This document shows, in pieces, positions 51,342 to 59,707 of a stretch of 62,629 nt of DNA. The notes under the pieces are model-generated. The model did no database searches. It was given only the letters and a program-made list of their open reading frames with translations, and was not told the origin of the DNA. The position numbers and the translations under genes were made by a program. Position 1 is the stretch's first letter. Every line of letters begins with the position of its first letter. Source of the DNA: a bacterium (GTDB lineage: Bacteria > Myxococcota_A > UBA9160 > UBA6930); the NCBI GenBank assembly GCA_024226235.1, contig JAAELW010000064.1:1-62629 (forward strand), read 5' to 3'.

Positions 51342-51422
51342 GGGAGCTCAGGCTGCGTATTCGCTCAATGACCGGGCAATAGATTTTCGTCAACGACTCG
51401 CCGACAGGGGATCGCCCGTCGG
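51342..51422. repeat. Dispersed repeat, copy B (81 bp)
   Basis: Begins GGGAGCTCAGGCTGCGTATT and ends in CCGACAGGGGATCGCCCGTCGG, which forms a stem CCGAC-GGG / CCC-GTCGG with one bulged A and a 5-nt loop. It lies 117 bp before the start of the lipoprotein gene, in its upstream region. A 3-prime tRNA fragment lies 18 bp further right. Confidence 0.8.
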
Positions 51423-51440
51423 GCCGGTCAGCCAGAAATT

Positions 51441-51468
51441 GCGGGTTCGAGCCCCGTCCGCCCCGCCA
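51441..51468 (+). other. 3-prime tRNA fragment (T-arm, acceptor strand, CCA)
   Basis: GCGGG-TTCGAGC-CCCGT forms a T-arm (one G-U pair, TTCGA loop), followed by CCGCCCC, discriminator G and CCA. The matching 5-prime acceptor GGGGCGG, D-arm and anticodon arm are not found in the 90 bases upstream, so it is not a complete tRNA. 3-prime tRNA pieces are typical attachment-site scars of integrated elements, or degraded duplicates. Confidence 0.65.
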
Positions 51469-51612
51469 TAACTGCTCGAATCTTCTGAGTCATTTCGATT
51501 CTGGCAGCACTTGATCGGACGGGTTGGCTGCGCTTGGTTGCGGCGACGAGTGGCTTGTTCGCGCCACACCCGGTTGCCCGTCGCCGGGAGGCGCTTGTCG
51601 CGCCCCGGGGTG

Positions 51613-51996
51613 ATGATTACCCTTCGCCTTCTAATGACTAGGGGAAGCCCTCGCCACGCGCGTGCCGCACGCCTGCTCCTGCTGCTGGCTGCGTCCTACT
51701 ACGCTGCCTTCCCGAGCGCGCTCCCCGGTCATGCACTCGCGGCGTCCTCCACTGTTTGCGCGTCCGAGTGTGACGACGGCTCCGCGCCGTCGCCCAATCC
51801 CGCGCCGCGCCACGATGAGAGCGATTGCTCGTTCTGCAAGGCCGGCGTTTCGGCGGCGCCCGCTCCGCTGGTGGTCGGCACGGCGGTCCCGCTCTGTCTC
51901 GCTGCGTTGCCGAGCGACGCCGAGACCGCTCCGCCTCGCGCGCACCACGCAAGCCCCGAGGCGGCCCGCGCACCTCCCCGCGCTCTCTTCGTCTGA
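51613..51996 (+). CDS. Small secreted Cys/His protein, DUF2946-like
   Basis: 127 residues: a hydrophobic N-terminal segment (LLLLLAASYYAAF), then ECDDG, HDESDCSFCKAG, and a C-terminal HH and APPR tail. Paired Cys and scattered His fit the DUF2946 family, small exported proteins often beside metal transport genes. It precedes the outer-membrane barrel and zinc-type transporter on the same strand. The start is uncertain: ATG 51613, or ATG 51634. Confidence 0.5.
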   Translation: MITLRLLMTRGSPRHARAARLLLLLAASYYAAFPSALPGHALAASSTVCASECDDGSAPSPNPAPRHDESDCSFCKAGVSAAPAPLVVGTAVPLCLAALPSDAETAPPRAHHASPEAARAPPRALFV

Positions 51997-52066
51997 AGCC
52001 ACTCCGGCTCTTGAAGAGAACCCGTGAACGCCTTGCCCTCGAGGTGCGAGGCGGGAGAACTGTGCC

Positions 52067-53392
52067 ATGCGACTCAGTGTTTTTGTACTCGTGATCCCTC
52101 TCGTGCTGGGATTCCTTTCGGCTGCACCGGCGGCTGCGGAGGTGGATCCCGCACTCGCCCTGACCGTCGAGCGACTGGCTCGGCAGGTCCAGGAGCTGGA
52201 GCGCGATCGCTCAAAGGACCGTCAACGCATCCTCGAACTCGAGGAGCGGCTCGCCGGCCTGGCTGCAGCCCCGACCGCGCCCGGCAAGACCGTGCTGTTC
52301 GGGCCCGACACCGCGGCCGGCGGCGGGCAGGGCAACCTGCTGAACCCCGAGATCACGGCCTTCGTAGATCTCGGCGGCAGCCTGTCCAACGACGGCGACA
52401 ACGATGCCCGCAACCGCTTCAACCTGCGCGAGGCGGAGGTCGACTTCCGGGCCGCCATCACGCCCCAGGCGGACGGTGTGCTGGTGCTCGCCATCGGCGA
52501 GGAGATCGAGGACCCCTTCGGAGACGTCGAGGTCTCGAGGGAGTTCGAGCTGGAGGAGGCCTACGTGAACTTCCACACCCTGCCTTGGGATCTGGCCCTC
52601 AAGGGCGGGAAGTTCCGCAACACGTTCGGACGCAACAACCTGCTCCATACCCACGATCTGCCCCAGGTGACCCGCCCGCTGGCGGTACAGGCCTTCCTGG
52701 GCCCCGAGGGTCTCGCCACGGTAGGCGGCTCCTTGAGCTGGCTCGTCCCCAACCCCTGGGAGCAGTACATCGAGTGGACTGCCGAGTTCGTGAACGCCAA
52801 CGGCGGCGAGGAGTCACCGATCCTGGGCGGCTCCGCCGCAGACAACCCCGCCCTGGTGAGCCACCTGAAGATCTTCTCGGACGTTGGAGACACGGGCTCG
52901 CTGGAGCTGGGCGCGAGCGTCCTCTACACGCATACCTCGGACGATCGGGACGACACCGGCACCATGCTGGGCGCGGATCTGACCTACCTGTGGCGCGACC
53001 CGGACCAGCCGGACTTCCGCAGTTTGCTGTTGCAGGGCGAGGTCTTCTGGTCGAAGACCGACTTCGCCGACGACATTGCCGGCACCATCCGCGACGACAA
53101 CTGGGGGCTCTACGCCTTCGGCCAGTACCAGTTCGCCCAGAACTGGTACGCCGGGCTTCGTTACGACTACACGGAGTTCCCGAACCTGGGCGAGAGGCGC
53201 CGAGACGACTCGGAGTGGGGCGTCTCCGCCTACCTGAGCTGGTATCTGAGTGAGGCCCTGCGCGTGCGGCTCGAGTACCAGCACCTGGGTCGCGATCTGG
53301 TGGGGGAGGGCGACAGTGAAGACGCGCTCCTGCTCGGTCTCACCTTCCTGATCGGGTCGCATCCCGGCCATCCCTACTGGGTGAACCGATGA
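52067..53392 (+). CDS. Outer-membrane beta-barrel porin with N-terminal coiled coil
   Basis: 441 residues: signal peptide (LVIPLVLGFLSAAPAAAE), a short coiled coil (VERLARQVQELERDRSKDRQ), then a barrel with repeated aromatic/charged strands ending in GLTFLIGSHPGHPYWVNR. This layout is like phosphate-selective (OprP/OprO) type porins and metal-locus barrels. Its stop overlaps the start of the metal-binding protein (ATGA), so a role in letting metal across the outer membrane is inferred. GGGAGA precedes ATG 52067. Confidence 0.78.
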   Translation: MRLSVFVLVIPLVLGFLSAAPAAAEVDPALALTVERLARQVQELERDRSKDRQRILELEERLAGLAAAPTAPGKTVLFGPDTAAGGGQGNLLNPEITAFVDLGGSLSNDGDNDARNRFNLREAEVDFRAAITPQADGVLVLAIGEEIEDPFGDVEVSREFELEEAYVNFHTLPWDLALKGGKFRNTFGRNNLLHTHDLPQVTRPLAVQAFLGPEGLATVGGSLSWLVPNPWEQYIEWTAEFVNANGGEESPILGGSAADNPALVSHLKIFSDVGDTGSLELGASVLYTHTSDDRDDTGTMLGADLTYLWRDPDQPDFRSLLLQGEVFWSKTDFADDIAGTIRDDNWGLYAFGQYQFAQNWYAGLRYDYTEFPNLGERRRDDSEWGVSAYLSWYLSEALRVRLEYQHLGRDLVGEGDSEDALLLGLTFLIGSHPGHPYWVNR

Positions 53393-54324
53393 GTGGGGCC
53401 GTGGTGCGCCGCGCCATCCTGCTAGCCGCACTGCTCACGCTGGTTCCCGTTGCAGCCGGGGCCGAGATCCGAGTGGTGACCACCAACCCGACCCTGGCCG
53501 ATCTGGCCCACCAGGTGGGAGGGGACCGGGTCCGGGTCGAGAGCCTGATGCGCGGTCCGGAGAACGCCCACAACGTGATCCCCAAGCCCAGCTTCGTCGT
53601 GAAGCTGCGCAAGGCGGATCTCTTCGTCCACCTCGGTCTCGACGCCGAGCCCTGGCTGCCCAGCCTGGTGCGCAGTGCCCGGCGAGAGCGGCTGCTGCCG
53701 GGAGGGGAGGGCATCGTGGACGTCTCCTCAGGAGTCGCCCTGCTGGAGGTCCCCTCGCAGAACCAGCTCAGCCGGGCGATGGGTGACATCCATGTCTACG
53801 GCAACACCCACTACGCGCTCGACCCCTTGAACGGCATCGTCATCGGCCACCACCTCGCGGCAGCCTTCTCGAGAGTGGATCCGGCTGGTGCCGCTCTCTA
53901 CGAAGAGGGGGCCGCCGAGCTGGAGCGAGGTCTGCGGAAGTTGACCGAAAGCCTGCAGGAGCGCATGGAACCGCTACGGGCCTCCAATGTGGTCGTCTAC
54001 CACCGCACCTGGCCGTATTTCCTGAAGCGCTTCTCCCTGAAGAAGCTCGCGGAGGTGGAGCCCAAGCCGGGCATCGCGCCGGGCCCGCGTCACATCGCAG
54101 GCCTTGCCGAGCGCATGGAGAGCAGCGGCGTCGGCCTGGTCATCGTCGAGACCTACAGCAACCGGAGGATCGCGGAGCGACTGGCCGAGCGCGCTGGGGG
54201 CCGTGTGGTGGTCCTCGCGCAGGAGGTGAAGGCCCTGCCGGGCGTGGAGACCTACCAGAGCCTCTTCGAACACAACGTCGATGCCCTGCTCGCCGCTTGG
54301 CGGGATCTGGGGGGGAACCCTTGA
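53389..54324 (+). CDS. Zn/Mn-type ABC transporter substrate-binding protein (ZnuA family)
   Basis: 311 residues. Signal peptide, IRVVTTNPTLADLAHQVGG, ligand His in NAHNVIPKPS, HVYGNTHYALDP, VYHRTWPYFLKRF and VIVETYSN (the terminal acidic ligand). A short loop replaces the His-rich stretch common in ZnuA. The ATG overlaps the porin stop; its own stop overlaps the permease start (TTGA). It should deliver zinc or manganese to the membrane permease. Confidence 0.88.
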   Translation: MSGAVVRRAILLAALLTLVPVAAGAEIRVVTTNPTLADLAHQVGGDRVRVESLMRGPENAHNVIPKPSFVVKLRKADLFVHLGLDAEPWLPSLVRSARRERLLPGGEGIVDVSSGVALLEVPSQNQLSRAMGDIHVYGNTHYALDPLNGIVIGHHLAAAFSRVDPAGAALYEEGAAELERGLRKLTESLQERMEPLRASNVVVYHRTWPYFLKRFSLKKLAEVEPKPGIAPGPRHIAGLAERMESSGVGLVIVETYSNRRIAERLAERAGGRVVVLAQEVKALPGVETYQSLFEHNVDALLAAWRDLGGNP

Positions 54325-55136
54325 TCGAGTTCCTGGCCCCCGCGCTGGTGGCCTGCTTCCTGCTCGCGTGCATCCTCGGCTACTTCGGGCTCCACGTGCT
54401 GCAGAGGGAGGTGATCTTCGTCGATCTGGCGCTGGCGCAGCTGGCCGCGCTGGGCGCGACCGTGGGGCATCTGCAGTCCGTCCATGCCGACGGCTTCATC
54501 GTCTACCTCTGGTCCTTCGGCTTCACGCTAGGTGGAGCCGCAATCTTCGCGCTCGCCCGTCCGGCGCGGACGCGGCTCCCGCAGGAGGCCTTGATTGGAA
54601 TCATCTACGGGGTGAGCGCCGCGCTGGTGATCCTGGTGCTCTCCAAGAGCGCACTCGATCGGGACGAGGTGGAGAGCATGCTCACGGGGCGGCTGCTCTT
54701 TGCCGAGTGGAGCGAGATCGGTGTGATGGCGCTGCTCTTCGCCGCCGTCGGCGCGCTTCACTTCGTGCTGCGCGGGGCCTTCCTGGAAATCTCCGAGCAG
54801 AGTCGCCACCCCGGGCGCGTGACGCCGCGAGTCAAGCTGCTGGACTTCGTCTTCTACGCGAGCTTCGGCGTCGTGGTGACGAGCTCAGTTCCCCTGGCGG
54901 GAGTGCTGGTGGTCTTCGGCATGCTGATCATTCCCGCCGCATGCGCCGCCATCTTCTTCGACGGCATCGGTCGTCGCCTGCTGGCCGGCTGGGCGGTCGG
55001 CGCCCTTGCCAGCGGCGCCGGCGTCGCGGCAAGCGCCTGGTGGGATCTTCCCACCGGCGCCGCCGTGGTGGCGGCCCTGGGCGCCACCTTCGCGCTGGCA
55101 CTGCTGGCGACAGCCCTCAGGGCGGAAGAGGGCTAG
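54321..55136 (+). CDS. Zn/Mn-type ABC transporter permease (ZnuB family)
   Basis: 271 residues with eight or nine membrane helices. REVIFVDLALAQLAALGA is the family start, and PLAGVLVVFGMLIIPAACA is the coupling region. TTG 54321 has a run of G's just upstream and overlaps the preceding stop; TTG 54297 is an alternative. No ATP-binding subunit lies before or after it, so the ATPase must be supplied from elsewhere. Confidence 0.88.
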   Translation: MIEFLAPALVACFLLACILGYFGLHVLQREVIFVDLALAQLAALGATVGHLQSVHADGFIVYLWSFGFTLGGAAIFALARPARTRLPQEALIGIIYGVSAALVILVLSKSALDRDEVESMLTGRLLFAEWSEIGVMALLFAAVGALHFVLRGAFLEISEQSRHPGRVTPRVKLLDFVFYASFGVVVTSSVPLAGVLVVFGMLIIPAACAAIFFDGIGRRLLAGWAVGALASGAGVAASAWWDLPTGAAVVAALGATFALALLATALRAEEG

Positions 55137-55210
55137 GCGAGGGGGGGGGCGAATCCCTCCCGGCGTGCCCGTACCTCCTTCTTGAACCTGCGCTCGGGAA
55201 GCAGCACGGC

Positions 55211-56449
55211 CTACGACGGGCGATCGGCCCAGGCCCGGAGCGTGTTGCTGATGTCTTCGCGGTAACCCTCTCCGCGCACGAGTCCTCGGTACCCTGGCAC
55301 CGCGCCGATCCACGCGCCCATGCGGACGTTCGGAGTGTCGGTGAGGTACAGGGTCGGGAGTCCCATTAGCGCAGGGCCATCCATTCCTGCGGTGGTGACA
55401 CCGAGTTGGCCGACCAACCCGTGTTCTCGCCTCAGGTGCTCGAAGAACTGGAGCTGAGCGCGGCGCATGTCGGCCCCCTGGAAGAGCGGCTCCTTCCAGA
55501 AGAGTGTGAGGTCCACGCTCTCCGGAGGGGCAGGCACGTCCAGAGCGTCGCCCACGAGAATGGGGACGAGCCCAGCCGCGGTGGATCGCTGAGCGAGTTC
55601 GAGGAGCTCTCCAGAGTCCGTATTTCGCCACGGATGGTATGCGCTGCAGCGGATCCAGAGGAGCACCTTCTTCCGGGGAGGAGCGCCGGACAGGGAGCGG
55701 CTCGTCCAGTCGACGATGCGCGGTGGTGTCGGCCCGTCTCCGAGGAACGCGGCTCTCAGCGCACGTTGGGCGGAGAGCGGGTCGGCGCGGAACGCCTGGG
55801 CGACGATCTCGGGCAGCTGCTTGTTTGCACGGGGGCGTGAGCGGTAGGGTGTCAGTCGGCGACCCAGGCCGGCGTCGTGCAGGAATCGCTCGGCCTGCTG
55901 CACCTGTGCCTTGTCGGGCTCGATCTGGATCGCGACGCCGGAGAGGACCGCTGCAGCCGCCAGGTACCATCCTTCACCGAACGAGAAGCCAGGGTCGGTG
56001 TGGAAGGTGTACGCATCGTTGCGCTCGGCGAGAAGGTCCCGCGCTTTCCGTGCCGCAGCCTCTGCGATCCGGGCGACGCTCCCAAGAGCCGGGTCGGCCA
56101 GTTCGAGCGCCAGCCGGGTAGCTTCGCCCGCGGACGCCTCGGCACCTTCCACGATCCTCGCGACACGTCGCCATCCGTCGTCGCAGGCTTCGCGCGTCGG
56201 AGCGCGCTGAGCGCTTTGCGACAGCTGGCCCGCTCCATGGCACGCGTCCTCCGCACGAGCAGCGTGCGCCGTGGCCAGCGTCTTGCGCGCGCCAGCGATC
56301 GTCTCGGGCGGCCCGTCACCGGCCTCGAGGGTGGCCCGCGCAAGGGCGATCGCGCGCTCGAGCAGGCTCCGGTGGCGCTCGCGCGCACCCGGCACACCGA
56401 TCTGCCGCTCTGCGTCGGCGAGAGCGGCCGCCGCCTCGCGCTCGGTCAC
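55211..56449 (-). CDS. Hypothetical protein, helical N-terminus, Rossmann-like C-terminus
   Basis: 412 residues. The first 200 are Ala/Arg-rich helices (possible TPR-like packing). The C-terminal half has strands and loops as in a GT-B or nucleotide-binding fold: KKVLLWIRCSAYHPWRNTDS, GLVPILVGDALDVP, LVGQLGVTTAGMDGPALMGLPTLYL. No family is certain. Its GTG start overlaps the stop of the upstream DUF1330-like gene (GTGA). Confidence 0.45.
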   Translation of the reverse strand: MTEREAAAALADAERQIGVPGARERHRSLLERAIALARATLEAGDGPPETIAGARKTLATAHAARAEDACHGAGQLSQSAQRAPTREACDDGWRRVARIVEGAEASAGEATRLALELADPALGSVARIAEAAARKARDLLAERNDAYTFHTDPGFSFGEGWYLAAAAVLSGVAIQIEPDKAQVQQAERFLHDAGLGRRLTPYRSRPRANKQLPEIVAQAFRADPLSAQRALRAAFLGDGPTPPRIVDWTSRSLSGAPPRKKVLLWIRCSAYHPWRNTDSGELLELAQRSTAAGLVPILVGDALDVPAPPESVDLTLFWKEPLFQGADMRRAQLQFFEHLRREHGLVGQLGVTTAGMDGPALMGLPTLYLTDTPNVRMGAWIGAVPGYRGLVRGEGYREDISNTLRAWADRPS

Positions 56450-57351
56450 AAGCGGTCGAGAATCGGGACGGTTGGAATGGCTTGAGTATCGCCGAGTTGC
56501 TTGTCGCCGACGATTCCGTTGTAGAACTTGCTCCGCATCAGCGAGATCAGGTAGTCGATGCCCGGGTAGTAGACGACGTTGACATCCTCGAACTCCGCAT
56601 CGCCTTCGATCGTCACGGACTTCCCGATGTGCGAGGGACCGTGCCCATTGGCGGCAAAGAGCCCGACCATCTTGCGGCCATAGGCGCGATTGGCCTCCTG
56701 CTCGGCGGCGCTGCCCGAGCGCGCCAGGTTGAAGACGACTGCGGCCTTCTCGTTGTAGGCCCGAGCCGCCTCGATCGCAGGATTGATTCGTTCCATGGCC
56801 AGATTGCGACCCGCAAGGTCTTCGTCGCTAGCCCTGTCGTAGGGATCGATCACGGACACGCCCTTCAAGATATCCGCGACCCGGAATCCGAGGAAGATCA
56901 TCGGCATTGCCAAGTTGAGGGCGGCCGATCGTTGCATCCCGTGGTGATAGGTGGCGTCGAAGTGCGCGAAGGCCTGGTTGTGGACGTTCGATCGGGCAAC
57001 CGCATCGTAGGCTTCGCGCGAGTCGTACTGCGACATGACGATGGCGTCCCACTGGACATCTCCAAGCTGGCTGGATCGGAGCCCCATCAACACCACTTTG
57101 CCCGCGTAGATCCATTGGCTCCCTCCCGCCCCTTCGAGGGTCCTACGAGTCTTGGCCAGGGATTCCACGAGATCGTCGCCGGGCTCGAGGCGCAGGTAGC
57201 TGATCACGTGAAAGACCGATGACGAGTGCAGCAGGGGCTGGTGGTCCTGGGCCGCGGTCCGGCGCCAATCCAGATAGCGGAAGTGCTGCCATCCCATGGC
57301 GACCGCGAGTACGGCAAGCAGCGACAGAGTAGCCAATGAGACTAAACGCAT
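56446..57351 (-). CDS. Membrane-anchored DUF1330-like (dimeric alpha-beta barrel) protein
   Basis: 301 residues. A single N-terminal anchor (LATLSLLAVLAVAMGW), then a ferredoxin-like block VFHVISYLRLEPGD...WDAIVMSQYDSREAYDAV. A second similar but weaker block at the C-terminus is FEDVNVVYYPGIDYLISLM. This is like two DUF1330-type domains in tandem. Its role is unknown. It shares a transcript with the next gene (GTGA overlap) and begins 39 bp after repeat copy C. Confidence 0.55.
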   Translation of the reverse strand: MRLVSLATLSLLAVLAVAMGWQHFRYLDWRRTAAQDHQPLLHSSSVFHVISYLRLEPGDDLVESLAKTRRTLEGAGGSQWIYAGKVVLMGLRSSQLGDVQWDAIVMSQYDSREAYDAVARSNVHNQAFAHFDATYHHGMQRSAALNLAMPMIFLGFRVADILKGVSVIDPYDRASDEDLAGRNLAMERINPAIEAARAYNEKAAVVFNLARSGSAAEQEANRAYGRKMVGLFAANGHGPSHIGKSVTIEGDAEFEDVNVVYYPGIDYLISLMRSKFYNGIVGDKQLGDTQAIPTVPILDRL

Positions 57352-57390
57352 GGCTCACCTCTCGATGAATTGATATTTGGCATGAAGAAA

Positions 57391-57446
57391 GGGAGTTCAG
57401 GCTGCGTTTTCGCTCAATGAGCGGGTAGTAGATGTTCGCTGCGTTG
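57391..57446. repeat. Dispersed repeat, copy C (about 56 bp, truncated)
   Basis: Begins GGGAGTTCAGGCTGCGTTTT, continues CGCTCAATGAGCGGGTAGTA and matches the first half of copies A and B well; the second half is diverged. On the minus strand it starts 24 nt after the stop of the DUF4920 gene and 39 bp before the next gene. Confidence 0.7.
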
Positions 57447-57470
57447 AGCCGCTGACCCTGAGGCACCGGT

Positions 57471-57947
57471 CTATCGATCGGAATCGATCAAGCGCACACC
57501 GGAAGCCGTGAATGCGACGACGCGTTGCGGGCCCACGATGGACTCCGGGTCACCGTCCTGGGACTCTTCGGCAAAGTGACGAGCGGCTGCCTGCGACAGC
57601 ATTTCGACCCTTACTTCTCCTTCGGCCAGTGCGTCTCGACCGCGAATGTCCTTGGGCAAGAAGAAGCCGTAATCCTTGAATTGGATGCGCAGCAGGGCAC
57701 TCCCATCGGTGAGTACCGTCCAACAGCCCTTTCGCTGACAGACGTCGCTGACGCGGCCCCGTATCAGGATCGGAGTACCGGCGTAGCGTTCGGGATGGGC
57801 GACGACCTCCGCGAGCGGAGTCGGTACCTCGAGCTGAATGAGCGCTCCAAAGCTGCCCGCGGGTTGTTGCGGACGCTCTTCGGCCTGAACCAGCGCGGGG
57901 CCCAGGATGAGGAGCCCTCCGAGTGCAATGGCAGCGAACCGGGCCAC
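57471..57947 (-). CDS. DUF4920-like exported OB-fold protein
   Basis: 158 residues from GTG 57947 (GGAGGAG upstream). Signal peptide; then ILIRGRVSDVCQRKGCWTVLTDG and IQFKDYGFFLPKDIRGRDAL. The CQ-x-x-GCW block with an OB-like fold is the DUF4920 signature; its two Cys could bind metal. Function unknown. It is first in a minus-strand run with the DUF1330-like pair, separated by the repeat. Confidence 0.78.
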   Translation of the reverse strand: MARFAAIALGGLLILGPALVQAEERPQQPAGSFGALIQLEVPTPLAEVVAHPERYAGTPILIRGRVSDVCQRKGCWTVLTDGSALLRIQFKDYGFFLPKDIRGRDALAEGEVRVEMLSQAAARHFAEESQDGDPESIVGPQRVVAFTASGVRLIDSDR

Positions 57948-58260
57948 GGGCTCTCCTCCAGTTAGGTTCCTGCGTGCCACACCGGCAACGCGTTTCGAAT
58001 GGCGAAGAAAAGCAACCACTTCCGTGGGGAAATAGCGCTTCGCGACGGGTCCCGCTCAGGGAATCGCCGTGCATCGATCCCGGCGCCCTCCCGGAACGGA
58101 TCCACAGCGCGTGCTGCGAGGCCCTGAATCGGTACAATCTCAGCCCCATCGAATCACGGTCGGCTGGAAGGGCCGCGCGGGGTCCCGAGGGGACCTACCT
58201 GCGCTGCGGTTCGGCGTCCGTAGCCGTCAACCTTCAGCCAGCAAGAAACAGGAGTCCACC
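57948..58260. other. 313-bp divergent promoter region
   Basis: Intergenic between the DUF4920 gene and the aldolase. A TACAAT at 58133-58138 could be a -10 element for the aldolase, but no convincing -35 lies 17 bp upstream. Otherwise I see nothing. Confidence 0.35.
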
Positions 58261-59535
58261 ATGCCTTCTCCGTTCGAACGAGCCCTTGCCATCGGACGAC
58301 CGCCCAACATCTGCCAACTGTTCCCCAATTCGAAGGCGTTGATCGTCAGTGGGAAGGTGATCGACCGGGCCCTGATCGCCAAGGGCAAGGCGATGACCAT
58401 CGCCGCCAACGGCCGGAACCACCTGGTGATCCGCGGCGCACTGCAAGCCGCACAGCGGGCGAACGCGGCCATCCTCGTCGAAATCGCCAAGTCGGAGGGT
58501 GGAACGGGTGCCTACTGCGCCCCGAACTTCTGGAACATGGCGCGACAGGTCGATGCGATCTGCAACGAGCTCGGCATCACCATACCTGTCGCGATTCACG
58601 CGGATCACTACGGCATCAAGGGAGATGCCGACATCGAGCAGGCCAGGATCGAGATCCCGAGTTTGTTCGATGCCGGCATGACCTCGATCGCCATCGATGC
58701 CTCGCACCTACCCGATGCCGACAACCTGCTCGCCAACCTGCAGCTCAATGAATTCGTCCCCGGCTGGGCAGGGCTCGAGACCGAAGTCGGAGAGATCAAG
58801 GGCTCGCAAGGCCTTTCCACCGCAGAGGAGGCCGTCTTCCTGGTCCGCGGGCTCAACGCCCACGGGATCTTCCCCGACTGGATTGCCCTGAACAACGGGA
58901 CCACCCACGGGCTCGAGGCAAGCGATCAAGGCATCCAGGTCGAGCTCACGACTCAGATCCACGAAGCATTGACCCGCTACGGACTATCTGGAGCCCAACA
59001 CGGAACCTCCGGAAACAGCTCCGACCGATTGCGCCGGATCACCTCCGAGACCCACACGACCAAGGCCAATGTGGCCACGGCGCTGCAAATGATCTCCTGG
59101 GGCCTCGAGGTCAACGACTACGGCAATGCCATCCAGAAAGACGATGGCAGCTTCGTGAAGCTCGAGGGCGAGGGCGTGACCGAGGAGGTCTGGGCGGAGA
59201 TGCTGGCCCACGCAGAGTCGAAGGAGATCAAGGGGGGCAATTTCAAGAAGCTCAACCTGCCCTTCGAGAACACGCTCCTGAGCCAGTCCAAGCAGGTTCG
59301 AGAGAGGATGGCGCGCCGGGTCGAGGACTTCGTCTATGGCCTGCTCACCGACGTCTTCAACGCGAAAGACACGGCCTCCCTCGCCTACGAGGCCATCCTC
59401 GATGCAGGATCCCACGATCTCGGCGTCAAAGCGGAGCGCACCGAAGACCCGGGAGAATGGACCGAGGAGAAGATCCGAATCGCAGCCTCGAAGATCGATT
59501 CCGACAAAGGGCCCGAGGGCGACTTCGACGACTGA
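58261..59535 (+). CDS. Class II fructose-bisphosphate aldolase-family protein
   Basis: 424 residues from ATG 58261 (CAGGAG upstream). All zinc and catalytic positions are visible: AIHADHYGIK (D115, H116), TEVGEIKG (Glu), NNGTTHGLE (His) and SGAQHGTSGNS (His). It should carry out aldol cleavage of fructose-1,6-bisphosphate or a related ketose phosphate. It is 60-80 residues longer than E. coli FbaA, with a C-terminal acidic tail (KGPEGDFDD), which matches a long subgroup found in other bacteria. Confidence 0.88.
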   Translation: MPSPFERALAIGRPPNICQLFPNSKALIVSGKVIDRALIAKGKAMTIAANGRNHLVIRGALQAAQRANAAILVEIAKSEGGTGAYCAPNFWNMARQVDAICNELGITIPVAIHADHYGIKGDADIEQARIEIPSLFDAGMTSIAIDASHLPDADNLLANLQLNEFVPGWAGLETEVGEIKGSQGLSTAEEAVFLVRGLNAHGIFPDWIALNNGTTHGLEASDQGIQVELTTQIHEALTRYGLSGAQHGTSGNSSDRLRRITSETHTTKANVATALQMISWGLEVNDYGNAIQKDDGSFVKLEGEGVTEEVWAEMLAHAESKEIKGGNFKKLNLPFENTLLSQSKQVRERMARRVEDFVYGLLTDVFNAKDTASLAYEAILDAGSHDLGVKAERTEDPGEWTEEKIRIAASKIDSDKGPEGDFDD

Positions 59536-59707
59536 TCGAGCAGCGTCGGGCGAAGATCGCCCTCCCTCTCTCGAGGGTGACAAGCGGAAACGGGACGCGG
59601 AGACGCTCTCGAGCCCGGACGTCAGCTTGCGCCGGCCGTCGTCGATCGGATGGTCGAGGCGGTAGGCCGAGAGGAGCGAGAACCGCCAGGAGTCGCCCAG
59701 TTTTCGG

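Noticed and set aside
51378-51468. Complete tRNA gene
   Set aside because: The T-arm and CCA are good but no matching acceptor 5-prime strand, D-arm or anticodon arm lies upstream.
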